The notes: generated by a model from the letters alone, not told the origin. Counted from the stretch's first letter, positions 1 through 8,724 are shown. The stretch: 64,000 nucleotides of DNA from Streptomyces fulvoviolaceus (GCF_000718165.1 NZ_JOEY01000011.1:124001-188000); one strand, 5' to 3'. Made by a program: numbers and translations.

Positions 1-2
1 GC

Positions 3-413
3 TCCGGCGCGAGTGCGTGGGCGGCACAGGCCGAGCGGGCCCGGCACCCGCAGTTCGGCGAGGACACACGGCCCCTGCTGTTCACGGGCGAGATGATCTA
101 CCCCTGGATGTTCCGGGAAATCGCCCAACTGCGCCCGTTCCAGGGGGCGGTCGAGGAACTGGCCGCCCGCGAGAAGTGGCCGCCGCTCTACGACACCGAC
201 CGGCTCGCCGCCAACGAGGTCCCGGTCGCCGCCGCCGTCTACTACGACGACATGTACGTGGACGCGGGCCTGCAGCTGGACACGGCCTCCCGGGTCGGCA
301 ACGTCCAGACCTGGGTCACCAACGAGTACGAACATGACGGCATCCGCGACGACCGGGTCTTCGCCCGGCTGACCGAGCTGGTGCAGGACGCAGGAGGAGA
401 GATCAGTGAGTGA
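3..413 (+). CDS. Proline iminopeptidase-like alpha/beta hydrolase, C-terminal part
   Basis: The gene is cut by the left edge of the window; the visible frame runs from base 3 to a TGA at 411-413. The last ~100 residues resemble the C-terminal end of S33-family proline iminopeptidases (alpha/beta hydrolases that release N-terminal proline). The likely catalytic Asp lies in YYDDMYVDAG and the catalytic His in NEYEHDGIR, with the spacing normal for the family. The nucleophilic Ser is outside the window. The 3' end overlaps the aminopeptidase P gene by 8 bases, so the two are probably co-translated and act together on proline-containing peptides. The family is inferred from this conserved end only. 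Confidence 0.75.
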   Translation, partial: SGASAWAAQAERARHPQFGEDTRPLLFTGEMIYPWMFREIAQLRPFQGAVEELAAREKWPPLYDTDRLAANEVPVAAAVYYDDMYVDAGLQLDTASRVGNVQTWVTNEYEHDGIRDDRVFARLTELVQDAGGEISE

Positions 414-1755
414 CGGCAGGCCCCCGAAGCTGACGGACATCCCCGAGTTCAACGCGTACATGGGCACGGGCTGGGACACCCCCGACCGCACACCGCGCGT
501 CGTCCCCGGCGCCGCCGAGGCCGCCGCCGACCACCGGGCCCGGCTCGCCGCCGCGCTGCCCGGCAGGACGGTGGTGCTGAGTGCCGGCCGGGCTCCCGTC
601 CGCAGCAACGACACGACGTACGACTTCCGCCCGGACAGCGACTTCTACTGGGTGACGGGCTGCGCGATCGAGAACGCCGTGGTGGTGCTGCGGGCCGGCG
701 ACGCCACGCTCTACATGCCGCCCCCGGCCTACGCCGGAGAGCAGTCCTTCTGGCGCGACGCCCAGTACGGCGAGCTGTGGGTCGGGGCAGCGCCGGGCCT
801 CGACGACTGGGCACGGGCGCTGGGGATCGCCGTACGCCCGCTCTCGGAGCTGGGCGAAGAGGTGACCGTAGACGAAAAAGCCGTAGCCGAAAAAGCCGTA
901 GCCGAAGAAGTGGGCCGGACCCTGGCCGAACTGCGCATGTACAAGGACGAGTGGGAGGTCGCACAGCTGCGCCGGGCCGTAGACCGCACGGTCGAGGGCT
1001 TCGCCGCCGTCGTCCGCGAGATCCCGGCCGCGATCGAGGGCCCGGGGGAACGCTGGCTGCAGGGCACCTTCGACCGGTACGCCCGCGCGTACGGCAACGG
1101 CCCGGGCTACGCGTCGATCGTCGGCAGCGGCAAGCACGCCCCGACGCTGCACTGGGTGCGCTGTGACGGTCCGGTCCTCCCGGACGAACTGCTCCTGCTC
1201 GACATGGGAGTTGAGGTCGACAGCCACTACACCGCCGACGTCACCCGCACCTTCCCGGCCTCCGGCCGGTTCTCCGTCGCCCAGCGGCAGGTGCACGACC
1301 TGGTGGAGAAGGCCCACCGGGCCGGGCTGGCGGCGGTGGGGCCCGGACGCCGGTTCACCGACTTCCACCACGCCGCCATGGAGGTCATCGCGCACGGCCT
1401 CGCCGACTGGGGGCTGCTGCCGGTCTCCGTGGACGAGGCGCTCTCCGACACCGGCCAGCATCATCGCCGCTACCTCGTGTGCGGCATCGGCCACCACCTG
1501 GGCCTCGACGTGCACGACTGCGCACGGGCGGGCGACGAGGCGTACCAGGGCGCGGAGATGGCCCCGGGCATGGTGCTCACGGTCGAGCCCGGTCTGTACT
1601 TCCACGCGCACGACTTGACCGTGCCGCCGGAGTTGCGGGGGATCGGTGTGCGCATCGAGGACGACATCCTGGTCACTCCCGATGGGTCGGAGGTGTTGTC
1701 GGACGCGCTGCCGTTGGATGCGAGTGGGCTGGAGAAGTGGATGACGACCGCCTGA
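406..1755 (+). CDS. pepP: Xaa-Pro aminopeptidase (aminopeptidase P, M24B)
   Basis: A 449-aa cytoplasmic metallopeptidase predicted to remove N-terminal residues preceding proline. Residues ~40-175 form the aminopeptidase P N-terminal domain and ~185-440 the pita-bread domain. The metal ligands are visible: Asp266 (LLLLDMGVE), Asp278 (TADVTRTFP), His363 (GIGHHLGLDVHD), Glu394 (TVEPGLYF) and Glu418 (GVRIEDDI). The GTG start at 406 lies inside the upstream peptidase gene and follows AGGAGGAGA, which supports translational coupling. Odd detail: the linker near residues 157-168 holds a short in-frame repeat, KAVAE twice, encoded by two near-identical 15-base units at about 877-911. Confidence 0.93.
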   Translation: MSDGRPPKLTDIPEFNAYMGTGWDTPDRTPRVVPGAAEAAADHRARLAAALPGRTVVLSAGRAPVRSNDTTYDFRPDSDFYWVTGCAIENAVVVLRAGDATLYMPPPAYAGEQSFWRDAQYGELWVGAAPGLDDWARALGIAVRPLSELGEEVTVDEKAVAEKAVAEEVGRTLAELRMYKDEWEVAQLRRAVDRTVEGFAAVVREIPAAIEGPGERWLQGTFDRYARAYGNGPGYASIVGSGKHAPTLHWVRCDGPVLPDELLLLDMGVEVDSHYTADVTRTFPASGRFSVAQRQVHDLVEKAHRAGLAAVGPGRRFTDFHHAAMEVIAHGLADWGLLPVSVDEALSDTGQHHRRYLVCGIGHHLGLDVHDCARAGDEAYQGAEMAPGMVLTVEPGLYFHAHDLTVPPELRGIGVRIEDDILVTPDGSEVLSDALPLDASGLEKWMTTA

Positions 1756-1770
1756 GAGAGCTGCGGCCGT

Positions 1771-2436
1771 TCACCCACCCTGTTCCGGATAGCGTCCGGC
1801 GATGTCCGTCAGATAGCCGCGCAGCATGATCTTGGCCTCGTCGAGGAGGGCCGCGTCACCCTTCGTGTCGCGGCGGAACGCCTCCTGGGCGAGGGCGTCG
1901 GCGGCGAGGACCGCCGCGTGGCAGGACCGGGCGAGGTCGTCGTCGTCCTCAGCGAGGCCGAGCGCGAGGAGGATACGGCGGATCCCGTCGGCCATCCGGC
2001 GCTTGTGCTCGCGGTCAGCGGCCCGGGTCTGCTCGGTCAGGCCGCTGCCGAACCACAGGGCGCGGAAGCCGTGTTCGGTGCGGTAGATCTCGGCGTACGC
2101 GTCGATGAGGACGCCCACCGGGTCCTCCCACGGCTGTGCGGACGCGCTGCGGACGAGGTCGTCCATGGCGGCTTCGAGTTTGGTGAAGTAGCCGGCCGCG
2201 AGGGCCTCGATGATGGCGCCGCGGTCGGGCAGGTACTGGTAGATCGAGCCGACCGAGACTCCCGCCTCCGCCGCGATCCGTGTCGTGGTGAGCGCCTCGA
2301 CCCCCTCGTCGACCAGGACGCGCTCGGCGGCCTCCAGGACCCGGACCAGACGGGCTCTGCTGCGTGCCTGCTGGGGAGTTCGGCGCAGGGAGGCGATCCC
2401 CGCCACCGGGCCGGCGTCCGCGGTCGGCTCACCCAC
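1771..2436 (-). CDS. TetR/AcrR-family transcriptional regulator
   Basis: A 221-aa repressor-type protein. The N-terminal three-helix DNA-binding domain is clear at residues ~17-65 (TRIAAEAGVSVGSIYQYLPD is the typical recognition-helix stretch). The remainder is a helical ligand-binding domain with no recognisable effector. It is transcribed away from the aldolase/kinase pair, and the 92-base gap between them contains direct and inverted repeats suitable as operators (2460-2510). This arrangement suggests that it represses itself and the aldolase-kinase operon, presumably in response to a sugar or sugar phosphate; that ligand is inference. It ends 15 bases past the convergent pepP gene. Confidence 0.88.
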   Translation of the reverse strand: MGEPTADAGPVAGIASLRRTPQQARSRARLVRVLEAAERVLVDEGVEALTTTRIAAEAGVSVGSIYQYLPDRGAIIEALAAGYFTKLEAAMDDLVRSASAQPWEDPVGVLIDAYAEIYRTEHGFRALWFGSGLTEQTRAADREHKRRMADGIRRILLALGLAEDDDDLARSCHAAVLAADALAQEAFRRDTKGDAALLDEAKIMLRGYLTDIAGRYPEQGG

Positions 2437-2459
2437 GCGACTGCCTCCGAATCCTGGAA

Positions 2460-2510
2460 TCTGATCTTAGAGTCTGATCTTAGAATCTGAACGTGACTTT
2501 GTTTCACGTT
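2460..2510. promoter_or_regulatory. Putative TetR operator region with direct and inverted repeats
   Basis: Two exact copies of TCTGATCTTAGA lie at 2460-2471 and 2473-2484, followed by a partial third copy (TCTGA). Next comes a perfect 7-base inverted repeat, AACGTGA-N7-TCACGTT (2490-2496 and 2504-2510), ending 18 bases before the aldolase ATG. The segment is AT-rich against its surroundings and lies between divergent genes. The inverted repeat has the size expected for a TetR dimer; the direct repeats may contain promoter elements or a second site. Assignment to the neighbouring TetR is inference. Confidence 0.55.
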
Positions 2511-2528
2511 TAGGTTAGCGTCGCGCGC

Positions 2529-3206
2529 ATGACCGACTCAAGCTCGGCGCTGAGCGAGGAGCGGGCCGCCGTGGCGGACGCCTGCCGCCGTCTGGGGGCC
2601 GAGGGGCTGCTCATCGGCACGGCCGGCAACGTCAGCGTGCGCGCGGGGGAGCGGGTCGCGATCACCGCCACCGGCGCGGTTCTCGCCGAACTCACCGCGG
2701 ACCAGGTCACCGTGGTCGACCTCGACGGAAAGATCGTGGCCGGCACGCTGGAGCCGACCTCGGAACTGGACCTGCATCTCGGGGTCTACCGCCGCTACGG
2801 CACCGGCGCGGTCGTACACACCCACGCGTCGATGGCCACCGCACTGTCCTGCGTGCTCGACGAACTGCCCTGCATCCACTACCAGTTGCTCGCACTCGGC
2901 GGCACCGTGCGAGTGGCGCCGTACGCCACGTTCGGCACCCCGGAGCTCGCCGACTCGGTGCTCACCGCACTCGACGGCCGCGGCGCCGCACTCATGGCCA
3001 ACCACGGGGCGCTCACCCACGCGCCGACACTCGACAAGGCGGTCGAGCACGCGCTGCTGCTGGAGTGGGCCTGCGGTGTCTACCAGCACGCGGCCGCCCT
3101 GGGGCCGCCCCGTGTGCTCGACGAACAGCAGCAACTCGCGGTGATCGAGGCCGCGATCGCACGGAACTACGGCACCACACAACCCGCGCGGGAGGGAAAC
3201 CGATGA
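2529..3206 (+). CDS. Class II aldolase/adducin-family protein
   Basis: A 225-aa protein of the L-fuculose/L-ribulose-phosphate aldolase (epimerase) family, which cleaves or epimerises sugar phosphates with a divalent metal. Visible landmarks are TAGNVSVR near residue 31, the Glu in PTSELDLH near 79, the metal His pair in VVHTHASM (residues 97 and 99), and the third His in MANHGALTH near 159. Its length is normal for the family. It overlaps the downstream PfkB kinase by 4 bases (ATGA), so the two probably act in sequence on one sugar. The exact substrate cannot be read from sequence. Confidence 0.85.
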   Translation: MTDSSSALSEERAAVADACRRLGAEGLLIGTAGNVSVRAGERVAITATGAVLAELTADQVTVVDLDGKIVAGTLEPTSELDLHLGVYRRYGTGAVVHTHASMATALSCVLDELPCIHYQLLALGGTVRVAPYATFGTPELADSVLTALDGRGAALMANHGALTHAPTLDKAVEHALLLEWACGVYQHAAALGPPRVLDEQQQLAVIEAAIARNYGTTQPAREGNR

Positions 3207-4141
3207 AGGCACAGCAGGTCGTCACGATGGGCGTGCACGTACTGGACGTGCTGGTACGGCCGGTGGAAGCCATACCCGAGGGCCAGGGCGCGACGCTGGT
3301 GGAGGACATCAGGATGACCGCCGCCGGTACGGCCGCCGGCACCGCGCTCACCCTCGCCAAGCTGGGCGCCTCGGTGCGCACCGCCGGGGCGATCGGCACC
3401 GACCCGACCGGCGACCTGCTGGTCCAGCTGCTCAACAAGGCAGGCATCGACACGGAGTTGCTCGTCCGCCGCATCGACACCTCCACCTCCGCGAGCGTCC
3501 TGCCCATCCGCCCCAACGGCGACCGCCCCTCCCTCCATCTGCTCGGTGCCAACATCACCTACGGCCTCGACGACGTGCCCTGGGACGCGGTCGCCGAGGC
3601 GACCCATCTCCACCTGGGCGGCCCCGAGTTGATCGGCGCCGACGTGGCCGCGCGCATCCTCGCGCACGCCAAGGAACACGACGTGGTGACCTCCGTGGAC
3701 CTCCTGGCCCCCGGTGAGCTCGGCAGCTTCGACCAGATCGAGCCGGTGCTCCCGTACGTCGACTACCTGCTGCCCAACGACGATCAGGTACTCGGGTTCA
3801 GTGAAGAGCTCGACCTCGTGAAGGGCGCGAAGAAGTTTCTCGCCGGCGGGGCCGGTCTCGTCGCGGTCACCCGCGGCGGCGACGGCGTACTCCTGGTGAC
3901 CGCGGAGGGCACCGAGACGGTCCCCGCCTTCGAGATCGACGTGGTCGACACGACCGGCTGCGGCGACGCCTTCTCGGCCGGCTTCCTGCGCGGTGTGAGC
4001 CTGGGCCGTACGCCGTTCGAGGCCGCCATACTCGGCAGTGCGGCGGCGGCGCTGGTAGCACAGGGGCTCGGCAGCGACCACGGCGACTTCGACCTCGCCG
4101 AGGCCGACGAGTTCGCCATGATCAGCAAGCAGCGCACGTGA
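3203..4141 (+). CDS. PfkB-family carbohydrate kinase
   Basis: A 312-aa ribokinase-like kinase predicted to phosphorylate a sugar with ATP. The ATG at 3203 was chosen because GGAGGG lies 7 bases upstream and it overlaps the aldolase stop as ATGA; upstream in-frame codons would lie deep inside the aldolase. The C-terminal PfkB signature DTTGCGDAFSAGF (~residue 250) carries the catalytic Asp (~255) and anion hole; the N-terminal GxxxG-type signature lies around residues 35-60. It forms a two-gene operon with the aldolase, probably under the divergent TetR. Substrate unknown. Confidence 0.87.
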   Translation: MKAQQVVTMGVHVLDVLVRPVEAIPEGQGATLVEDIRMTAAGTAAGTALTLAKLGASVRTAGAIGTDPTGDLLVQLLNKAGIDTELLVRRIDTSTSASVLPIRPNGDRPSLHLLGANITYGLDDVPWDAVAEATHLHLGGPELIGADVAARILAHAKEHDVVTSVDLLAPGELGSFDQIEPVLPYVDYLLPNDDQVLGFSEELDLVKGAKKFLAGGAGLVAVTRGGDGVLLVTAEGTETVPAFEIDVVDTTGCGDAFSAGFLRGVSLGRTPFEAAILGSAAAALVAQGLGSDHGDFDLAEADEFAMISKQRT

Positions 4142-4197
4142 GTTGAGGTCGGAGGAGCACCGCGGAGCGCGGGGCAGTCGCTCTTCTCGGAATAGTC

Positions 4198-4676
4198 GTG
4201 CAGGAGACGGTCGAGGGCTTCGCCGAACTGGTCGCCGAGGGCACGGTCGGCCGCATCGACGTCAGCAACCACGTCGTCTGTCGCGTGGAACGGGCCCACG
4301 CCCTCGCGGCCGCGCCGGCCTGCCCGGCTACGAGGTTCTCGGCTGCATGAGGGAGGACCCCGCCCTGCCCCTTGTCGCCTGCTCACCCCTGCTGACCGGC
4401 GCCTACGTCCGCGACTAGAAGCCCATGCCTCCGGACTGCGACCGCCCGGGAACCCCAGCCCGGCTCGCGGTCCTGAGCGACGTGGCCCGCGAGACCGGCG
4501 CGACCGTCAACCAGGTCGTCCTCCCCTGGCGGATCGGCGGCGAACTGCCGATCATCCCGCTCGCCGGGGCGTCGTCGTCGGCGCAGTCGGAGGAGAACCT
4601 GGCGGCGGTGGAGCTGGAGCTGACGGGGGAGCAGCGGGCTCGGTTGGACGAGGTGCACCGACGGCGGTCCTCGTAG
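4198..4676 (+). pseudogene. Aldo/keto reductase remnant (frameshift and stop)
   Basis: Three reading segments together resemble the C-terminal half of an aldo/keto reductase. The segment from 4198 reads VQETVEGFAELVAEGTVGRI. The frame then shifts near 4300 and continues as LPGYEVLGCMREDP up to an in-frame TAG at 4416. After the stop the same frame resumes as ARETGATVNQVVLPWRIGG to 4676. The N-terminal NADPH-barrel half, with the catalytic Tyr and Lys, is missing. The frameshift, internal stop and missing 5' half make this a decayed gene. It does not appear to belong to the kinase operon. Confidence 0.7.
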
Positions 4677-4715
4677 GTCACACCTGCGAGGGCTGCCGCC
4701 AGCGGACCTCGCTCC

Positions 4716-5444
4716 TCACCCTGCCTCGACGAAGCGGTCGAGCAACGAGTCCAGGCCGGCCGCCAGCCCCTGAGGCCCCCCGCGCTCGGCGAGCGCGGGG
4801 GCGACATCCCGGAGGATGGGCAGTTCCTGCGGCGGCATCCGGTGCAGGCCCAGGCGGAACGCCGGATCCGGCTCGTCGGGGTTGTCCACCATCGGACGCA
4901 GTTCCACGGAGACATAGCCGAGGAGCCAGGCGGTGAAGGCGCGGAAGACGGCGGCCGCACGGTTGTCGTCGAACCCGGCCTCCCGCAGCAGCGCGAGCAC
5001 CCGCTCGTGATCCTTGAGTACGGCGAGGGGCCGACGGGCCAGCGGGACCGCCAGCATGCGCGTGGCCAACAGCGGGACCGCCTGGGGGTGGGCAAGGCAT
5101 ACGTCGTACGTGGCCCGCGCGATGCGGTGCAGCCCGCTACGCCACTCGTGTGCCCCGGCGTCCTCGCCCTCGGGCCCGGCCTCGGCGGCCAGGCGTTCCT
5201 CCAGCTCCAGGTACAGCGCCTCGACCAGGCCGTCCAGCAGGGCGTCCTTGCCCGCCGCGTACCGATAGAGAGCCATTGCCTCGACGCCGAGCTCGGCGCC
5301 CAGCCGACGCATACTCAGAGCCGAGAGGCCTTCTCGATCCACCAGCTCCAGGGCGGCGGCGAGCACGCGCTCGCGATTGAGCCTGCCATAGCGCCCGCGA
5401 TCGCTGGCGCGGCGAGCGGGGTCGTTTCCTGAGCCTTTGGCCAT
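4716..5444 (-). CDS. TetR-family regulator (TetR_C_1 type) at edge of polysaccharide locus
   Basis: A 242-aa TetR-type repressor. The start at 5444 is supported by GGAGG 7 bases upstream. The DNA-binding domain lies at residues ~25-75 (LSALSMRRLGAELGVEAMAL is the HTH stretch), followed by a tetracycline-repressor-like C-terminal domain. The first polysaccharide-locus element (5496-5510) lies 51 bases upstream of its start, between it and the GT fusion. A decayed second copy of this gene lies at 14007-14630. Position, the palindromic form of the element and the duplicated copy make it the best local candidate for regulator of the polysaccharide genes, but that link is inference. Confidence 0.87.
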   Translation of the reverse strand: MAKGSGNDPARRASDRGRYGRLNRERVLAAALELVDREGLSALSMRRLGAELGVEAMALYRYAAGKDALLDGLVEALYLELEERLAAEAGPEGEDAGAHEWRSGLHRIARATYDVCLAHPQAVPLLATRMLAVPLARRPLAVLKDHERVLALLREAGFDDNRAAAVFRAFTAWLLGYVSVELRPMVDNPDEPDPAFRLGLHRMPPQELPILRDVAPALAERGGPQGLAAGLDSLLDRFVEAG

Positions 5445-5493
5445 TCCGCGCCTCCTTGCCCCGTGAATGTAAGGGCCGTCTGGGCTACAGCAT

Positions 5494-5515
5494 CCGTATA
5501 CGACGTAAACATAGC
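5494..5515 (+). promoter_or_regulatory. Polysaccharide-locus element, site A
   Basis: Core GTATACGACGTAAAC at 5496-5510: two 7-base half sites around one base, with one mismatch in symmetry. It reads toward the GT4-GT2 fusion (start 296 bases downstream) and also lies 51 bases upstream of the divergent TetR gene. It matches four other sites in the locus (12678, 20958, 21082, 24138) in sequence and in orientation relative to the gene. The rest of the 362-base gap 5445-5806 shows no convincing gene; it would be a long leader for the GT fusion. Confidence 0.7.
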
Positions 5516-5806
5516 TGGTGCGGAACTGGAAGGGGAGCCTGTCGGCCCCGTGTGTCGCGCAGCGGTCCAGGGCTCGGCCGGCTGCGTCATCGGGCCCGAG
5601 TGGGATGGCCGCATTGTGCCCGTTTGCCCTGGCAGCGGCCCATCTGTTGGCGTCAGTGCCTGGACCGGCGGAGCATTGATCAGGTAGGGATCGGTGATTT
5701 CCGGACACGCCAGAGCTGCTCGGTGATGAGCTGTCTTCGCCCGAACGGCCACGGCAGCCCTCAGCTGCGGGTCAGGCTGTGGTTGTCGGCCATGCAGGAG
5801 GGCCAT

Positions 5807-7948
5807 ATGAACCGTCCACTGCGCGTCACGGTGGTCACGACCGCTGGAATCCTCGGCGGTGCGGAACTCTGGCTGCTTGCGCTGCTCGACGCCACCGACC
5901 GGCTGGACGTGGACGCGGTGATGCTGGGGAAAGGACCGCTGGACGAGCAGTTCCGCCGCAGGGGCGTGCCCTGCGTGACGCGCCCCACGGGCCGGACCGG
6001 AGCGGCGATCGCGGCCTCCGCGGTATCGCTCGCGCGCCGGTTGCGGGCGGACCGGCCGGACGTGGTTCTCGCCAACGGGATCAAAGCGGCGTGCGTGTGC
6101 GGCCCGGCCACGTGGCTCACCGGGGTGCGGTGCGTCTGGGCCAAGCACGACTACACCCACCCCCGTCTGATGAAGCTCCTGGCCACGCTCATCGACGACT
6201 GCGTGGCGACCGCGGACGGACTGGTGCTCGCCTCGCGACATCCCCGGGCCGTACTCGTGCCGTTCCCCGCGCCGGAGGGCACCGCACTGCCGCGTGAGGC
6301 GGCTCGGGAGGAGCTGGTACGACACGGTGTGCGGCTCGGAGACGACCACGACGAGCCGCTGTTGCTCACCATCAGCCGTCTCGTCGCCAACAAGGGCGTG
6401 GACGACGCGATCGAGGCCTTGGCGAAGCCCGGGGGAGAGCGTTGGCGACTGGCCGTGGTCGGGGGCGAGGATCCGGCCGAACCGGGCGAGCCGAGCCGGC
6501 TCGCCCGGTTGGCCGCTGACCTCGGAGTGGGCGACCGCGTCGACTTCACGGGTTTTGTCCAGGACGCCTGGCGGATCATCCCCGGGGCCGAGGCGGCCGC
6601 GGTGCTGACCAAGGCCACCCCGGCAATGCCCTATCCGGAGGGGTTCGGTGCGGTCGCACTGGAGGCGATGCGCTCCGCAGTCCCGGTGATCACCACACCG
6701 GGCCCCGTCGCCGACCGGGTGGCGCAGCCGGGGGCGGCGCCCGCCGGGATCGCCGTCCAGCCCGGCGACTCCACCGAGGTGGGCCTGGCGCTGCGGCGCT
6801 TGGCGGACCGCGACACCCGCGTCGCCATGGGCTCGGTGGGACACCGGCTGGCCGCTTCTCATCCGGGCCCGGCCGAGTGCGCCGGACGGCTGGTGCAGAT
6901 CCTGTCCGAGGTCGCTCGGCTGCCCGGTGCGGGGCTGACCGGGACCGCGCCGGTCTCGGTGGTGACCACCGTGCTCGACGAGGCCGACGTGATCGACCGG
7001 CTGCTCGGCCTGCTGGTCCCCCAACTCGTCGAGGACGGGGACGAGATCGTCGTCGTCGACGGTGGCTCGACCGACGGCACGCCCGACCGGGTCGAGGCGT
7101 GGGCTTCGAAGGATGCCCGGATCCGCCTGCTCCGGCTCCCCGGCTCGGGCATCTCGGCCGGCCGCAACGCCGGCGTGCAAGCGGCGGGCAACCCACTGAT
7201 CGCCTGCACCGACGCGGGCTGTTACCCCGATCCGGACTGGCTGGACCGGCTGCGCGCGGCGACGGCAGAGCCCGTCCCGGCCGACCTGATCACCGGCGTC
7301 TACCGGGTGGACGGCCACGGACCGCTGGCCCATGCCATGTCGGCGGTGGGCTATCCGGTCCCCGAGGAGGCCCGTCACCCGGGACCGTGGACCCGCGTGT
7401 ACTGTCGGCTCTTCGGCCGGGGACTCGACCCGACCATGCCCACCGGGCGTTCGGTGGCCTTCTCCCGCACCGCCTGGCAGGACGCCGGGGGCTTCCCCGA
7501 ACATCTGCGGACCTCTGAGGACGTACTCTTCGGCCGGGCTGTGGTCGGGGCCGGCCACCGGGCGGTCCTGGCCTCCGCCGCCGAAGTTCGCTGGGAGCAG
7601 CGGCCGACGCTGCGCCAGACAGCGGCGATGTACTTCCGTTACGGCGAGGGCGGCGGACGGTCGGCGAACCCGCGCCTGCTGGGCCGGGACATGGCCAGAG
7701 CGTTCGCCTACGCCACCGCCCTCGCTGCGGTGGTGACGGGCCCACGCGCCCGGTCGGTCGCGACCACTGCGTTCGCGGCGTACGTGTCACTGCCGCTCAC
7801 CAGGGTTGTCCGCCGACGCCACTGGGCGGCGCTGCCCCTCGTCCCCTTCGCCGCGGCAGTGCGAGACCTCGCCAAGGCGGCCGGGGCCGGGCGTGGACTG
7901 GTCGGTCGGATGAGATCGGGCGGGGCTGCCGCGGACGGTCCCCGATGA
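5807..7948 (+). CDS. Two-domain glycosyltransferase, GT4-GT2 fusion
   Basis: A 713-aa protein joining two glycosyltransferases. Residues ~1-375 are a GT-B, GT4-like enzyme (GGAELWLL near the start; TISRLVANKGVDDAI; and the donor-site stretch PEGFGAVALEAMRS). Residues ~380-640 are a GT-A, GT2-like enzyme (PVSVVTTVLDE, the VVVDGGSTDGT motif, and late acidic TSEDVLFG). Hydrophobic helices follow at ~630-700. The start at 5807 is preceded by GGAGGG; an ATG at 5792 is an alternative. It overlaps the downstream deacetylase by ATGA. It probably adds two successive sugars to a surface glycan at the membrane. Donor sugars are unknown. Confidence 0.85.
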   Translation: MNRPLRVTVVTTAGILGGAELWLLALLDATDRLDVDAVMLGKGPLDEQFRRRGVPCVTRPTGRTGAAIAASAVSLARRLRADRPDVVLANGIKAACVCGPATWLTGVRCVWAKHDYTHPRLMKLLATLIDDCVATADGLVLASRHPRAVLVPFPAPEGTALPREAAREELVRHGVRLGDDHDEPLLLTISRLVANKGVDDAIEALAKPGGERWRLAVVGGEDPAEPGEPSRLARLAADLGVGDRVDFTGFVQDAWRIIPGAEAAAVLTKATPAMPYPEGFGAVALEAMRSAVPVITTPGPVADRVAQPGAAPAGIAVQPGDSTEVGLALRRLADRDTRVAMGSVGHRLAASHPGPAECAGRLVQILSEVARLPGAGLTGTAPVSVVTTVLDEADVIDRLLGLLVPQLVEDGDEIVVVDGGSTDGTPDRVEAWASKDARIRLLRLPGSGISAGRNAGVQAAGNPLIACTDAGCYPDPDWLDRLRAATAEPVPADLITGVYRVDGHGPLAHAMSAVGYPVPEEARHPGPWTRVYCRLFGRGLDPTMPTGRSVAFSRTAWQDAGGFPEHLRTSEDVLFGRAVVGAGHRAVLASAAEVRWEQRPTLRQTAAMYFRYGEGGGRSANPRLLGRDMARAFAYATALAAVVTGPRARSVATTAFAAYVSLPLTRVVRRRHWAALPLVPFAAAVRDLAKAAGAGRGLVGRMRSGGAAADGPR

Positions 7949-8718
7949 GTCACGTCATGACGGTCAGGCAACCGCTGGTGCTGATGTATCACGGCGTCGG
8001 CAGACGCCCCGCCCGCCAGGACCCGTTCTGCTTGTTCGTCTCACCGGACACTCTCTACAGGCAACTGCGAGGGCTCCTCGACCGGGGCTGGACGCCCCTG
8101 ACGCTCGGCCGGTACCTGCGCGGTGACTTCCCCAGGCGCAGCGTGCTGGTGACTTTCGACGACGGCTACCAGGCCTTGCTGGACGAGGGGCTGCCGGTCC
8201 TGCGCAAGCTGGGGTTTCCCGCTACCGCCTTTGTGCTCAGCGGCGTACTCGGTGGCACCTCCACGTGGATGGCCGGAATGCCGGATGAGCCACTGCTCGA
8301 CGCTGAAGGCGTGCGCGCACTGGCTGATGCGGGGCTGGACGTCGAATGCCACGGATGGGACCACAGTGACCTGGTGAACGCCAGGGCCGGGACCCTCGCC
8401 CGCAATCTCGTGGATGCCGCTGCGGTGTTGGCCGACATCACCGGCAAGCGCGCCCGCGCGTTCGCCTACCCCTACGGAACGCACGACGCGGCCGCCCGCA
8501 GAGCAGTGGCCGAAGCCGGATTCGAGATCGCGTTCAGCGTGCACCAGGGCGCCGGGCGTTACGCCGTCCCGCGCGTCGACATCAACGCCACCGAGACCGA
8601 CGCGACCTTCCGGCTGAAGATCTGGCGGGGCTATCCCGCCGTCCGTCGGATGTCCGGGGCAGTGCCGTCGCTGCGCCCCGCCCTGCACTCACTGATCGGC
8701 CGCGCCCACCGGCCATGA
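7945..8718 (+). CDS. Polysaccharide deacetylase (NodB domain), short form
   Basis: A 257-aa NodB-homology (CE4) protein that would remove N- or O-acetyl groups from a sugar chain using a divalent metal. Motifs in order: LMYHGVG near residue 14, TFDDGY near 70 (catalytic base and metal Asp), ECHGWDHSDL near 135 (the two metal His), and AYPYG near 175. No signal peptide or membrane helix is visible, so it may act on a lipid-linked intermediate in the cytoplasm or leave by an unrecognised route. It is coupled to the GT fusion by ATGA. A convergent glycosyltransferase ends only 6 bases downstream. Confidence 0.86.
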   Translation: MSHVMTVRQPLVLMYHGVGRRPARQDPFCLFVSPDTLYRQLRGLLDRGWTPLTLGRYLRGDFPRRSVLVTFDDGYQALLDEGLPVLRKLGFPATAFVLSGVLGGTSTWMAGMPDEPLLDAEGVRALADAGLDVECHGWDHSDLVNARAGTLARNLVDAAAVLADITGKRARAFAYPYGTHDAAARRAVAEAGFEIAFSVHQGAGRYAVPRVDINATETDATFRLKIWRGYPAVRRMSGAVPSLRPALHSLIGRAHRP

Positions 8719-8724
8719 CCTCGT

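Noticed and set aside
4143..4418. A complete small gene between the kinase and the TetR gene
   Set aside because: Its first half is Arg/Gly-rich out-of-frame sequence; only its end matches the aldo/keto reductase, which is better explained as a frameshifted remnant.
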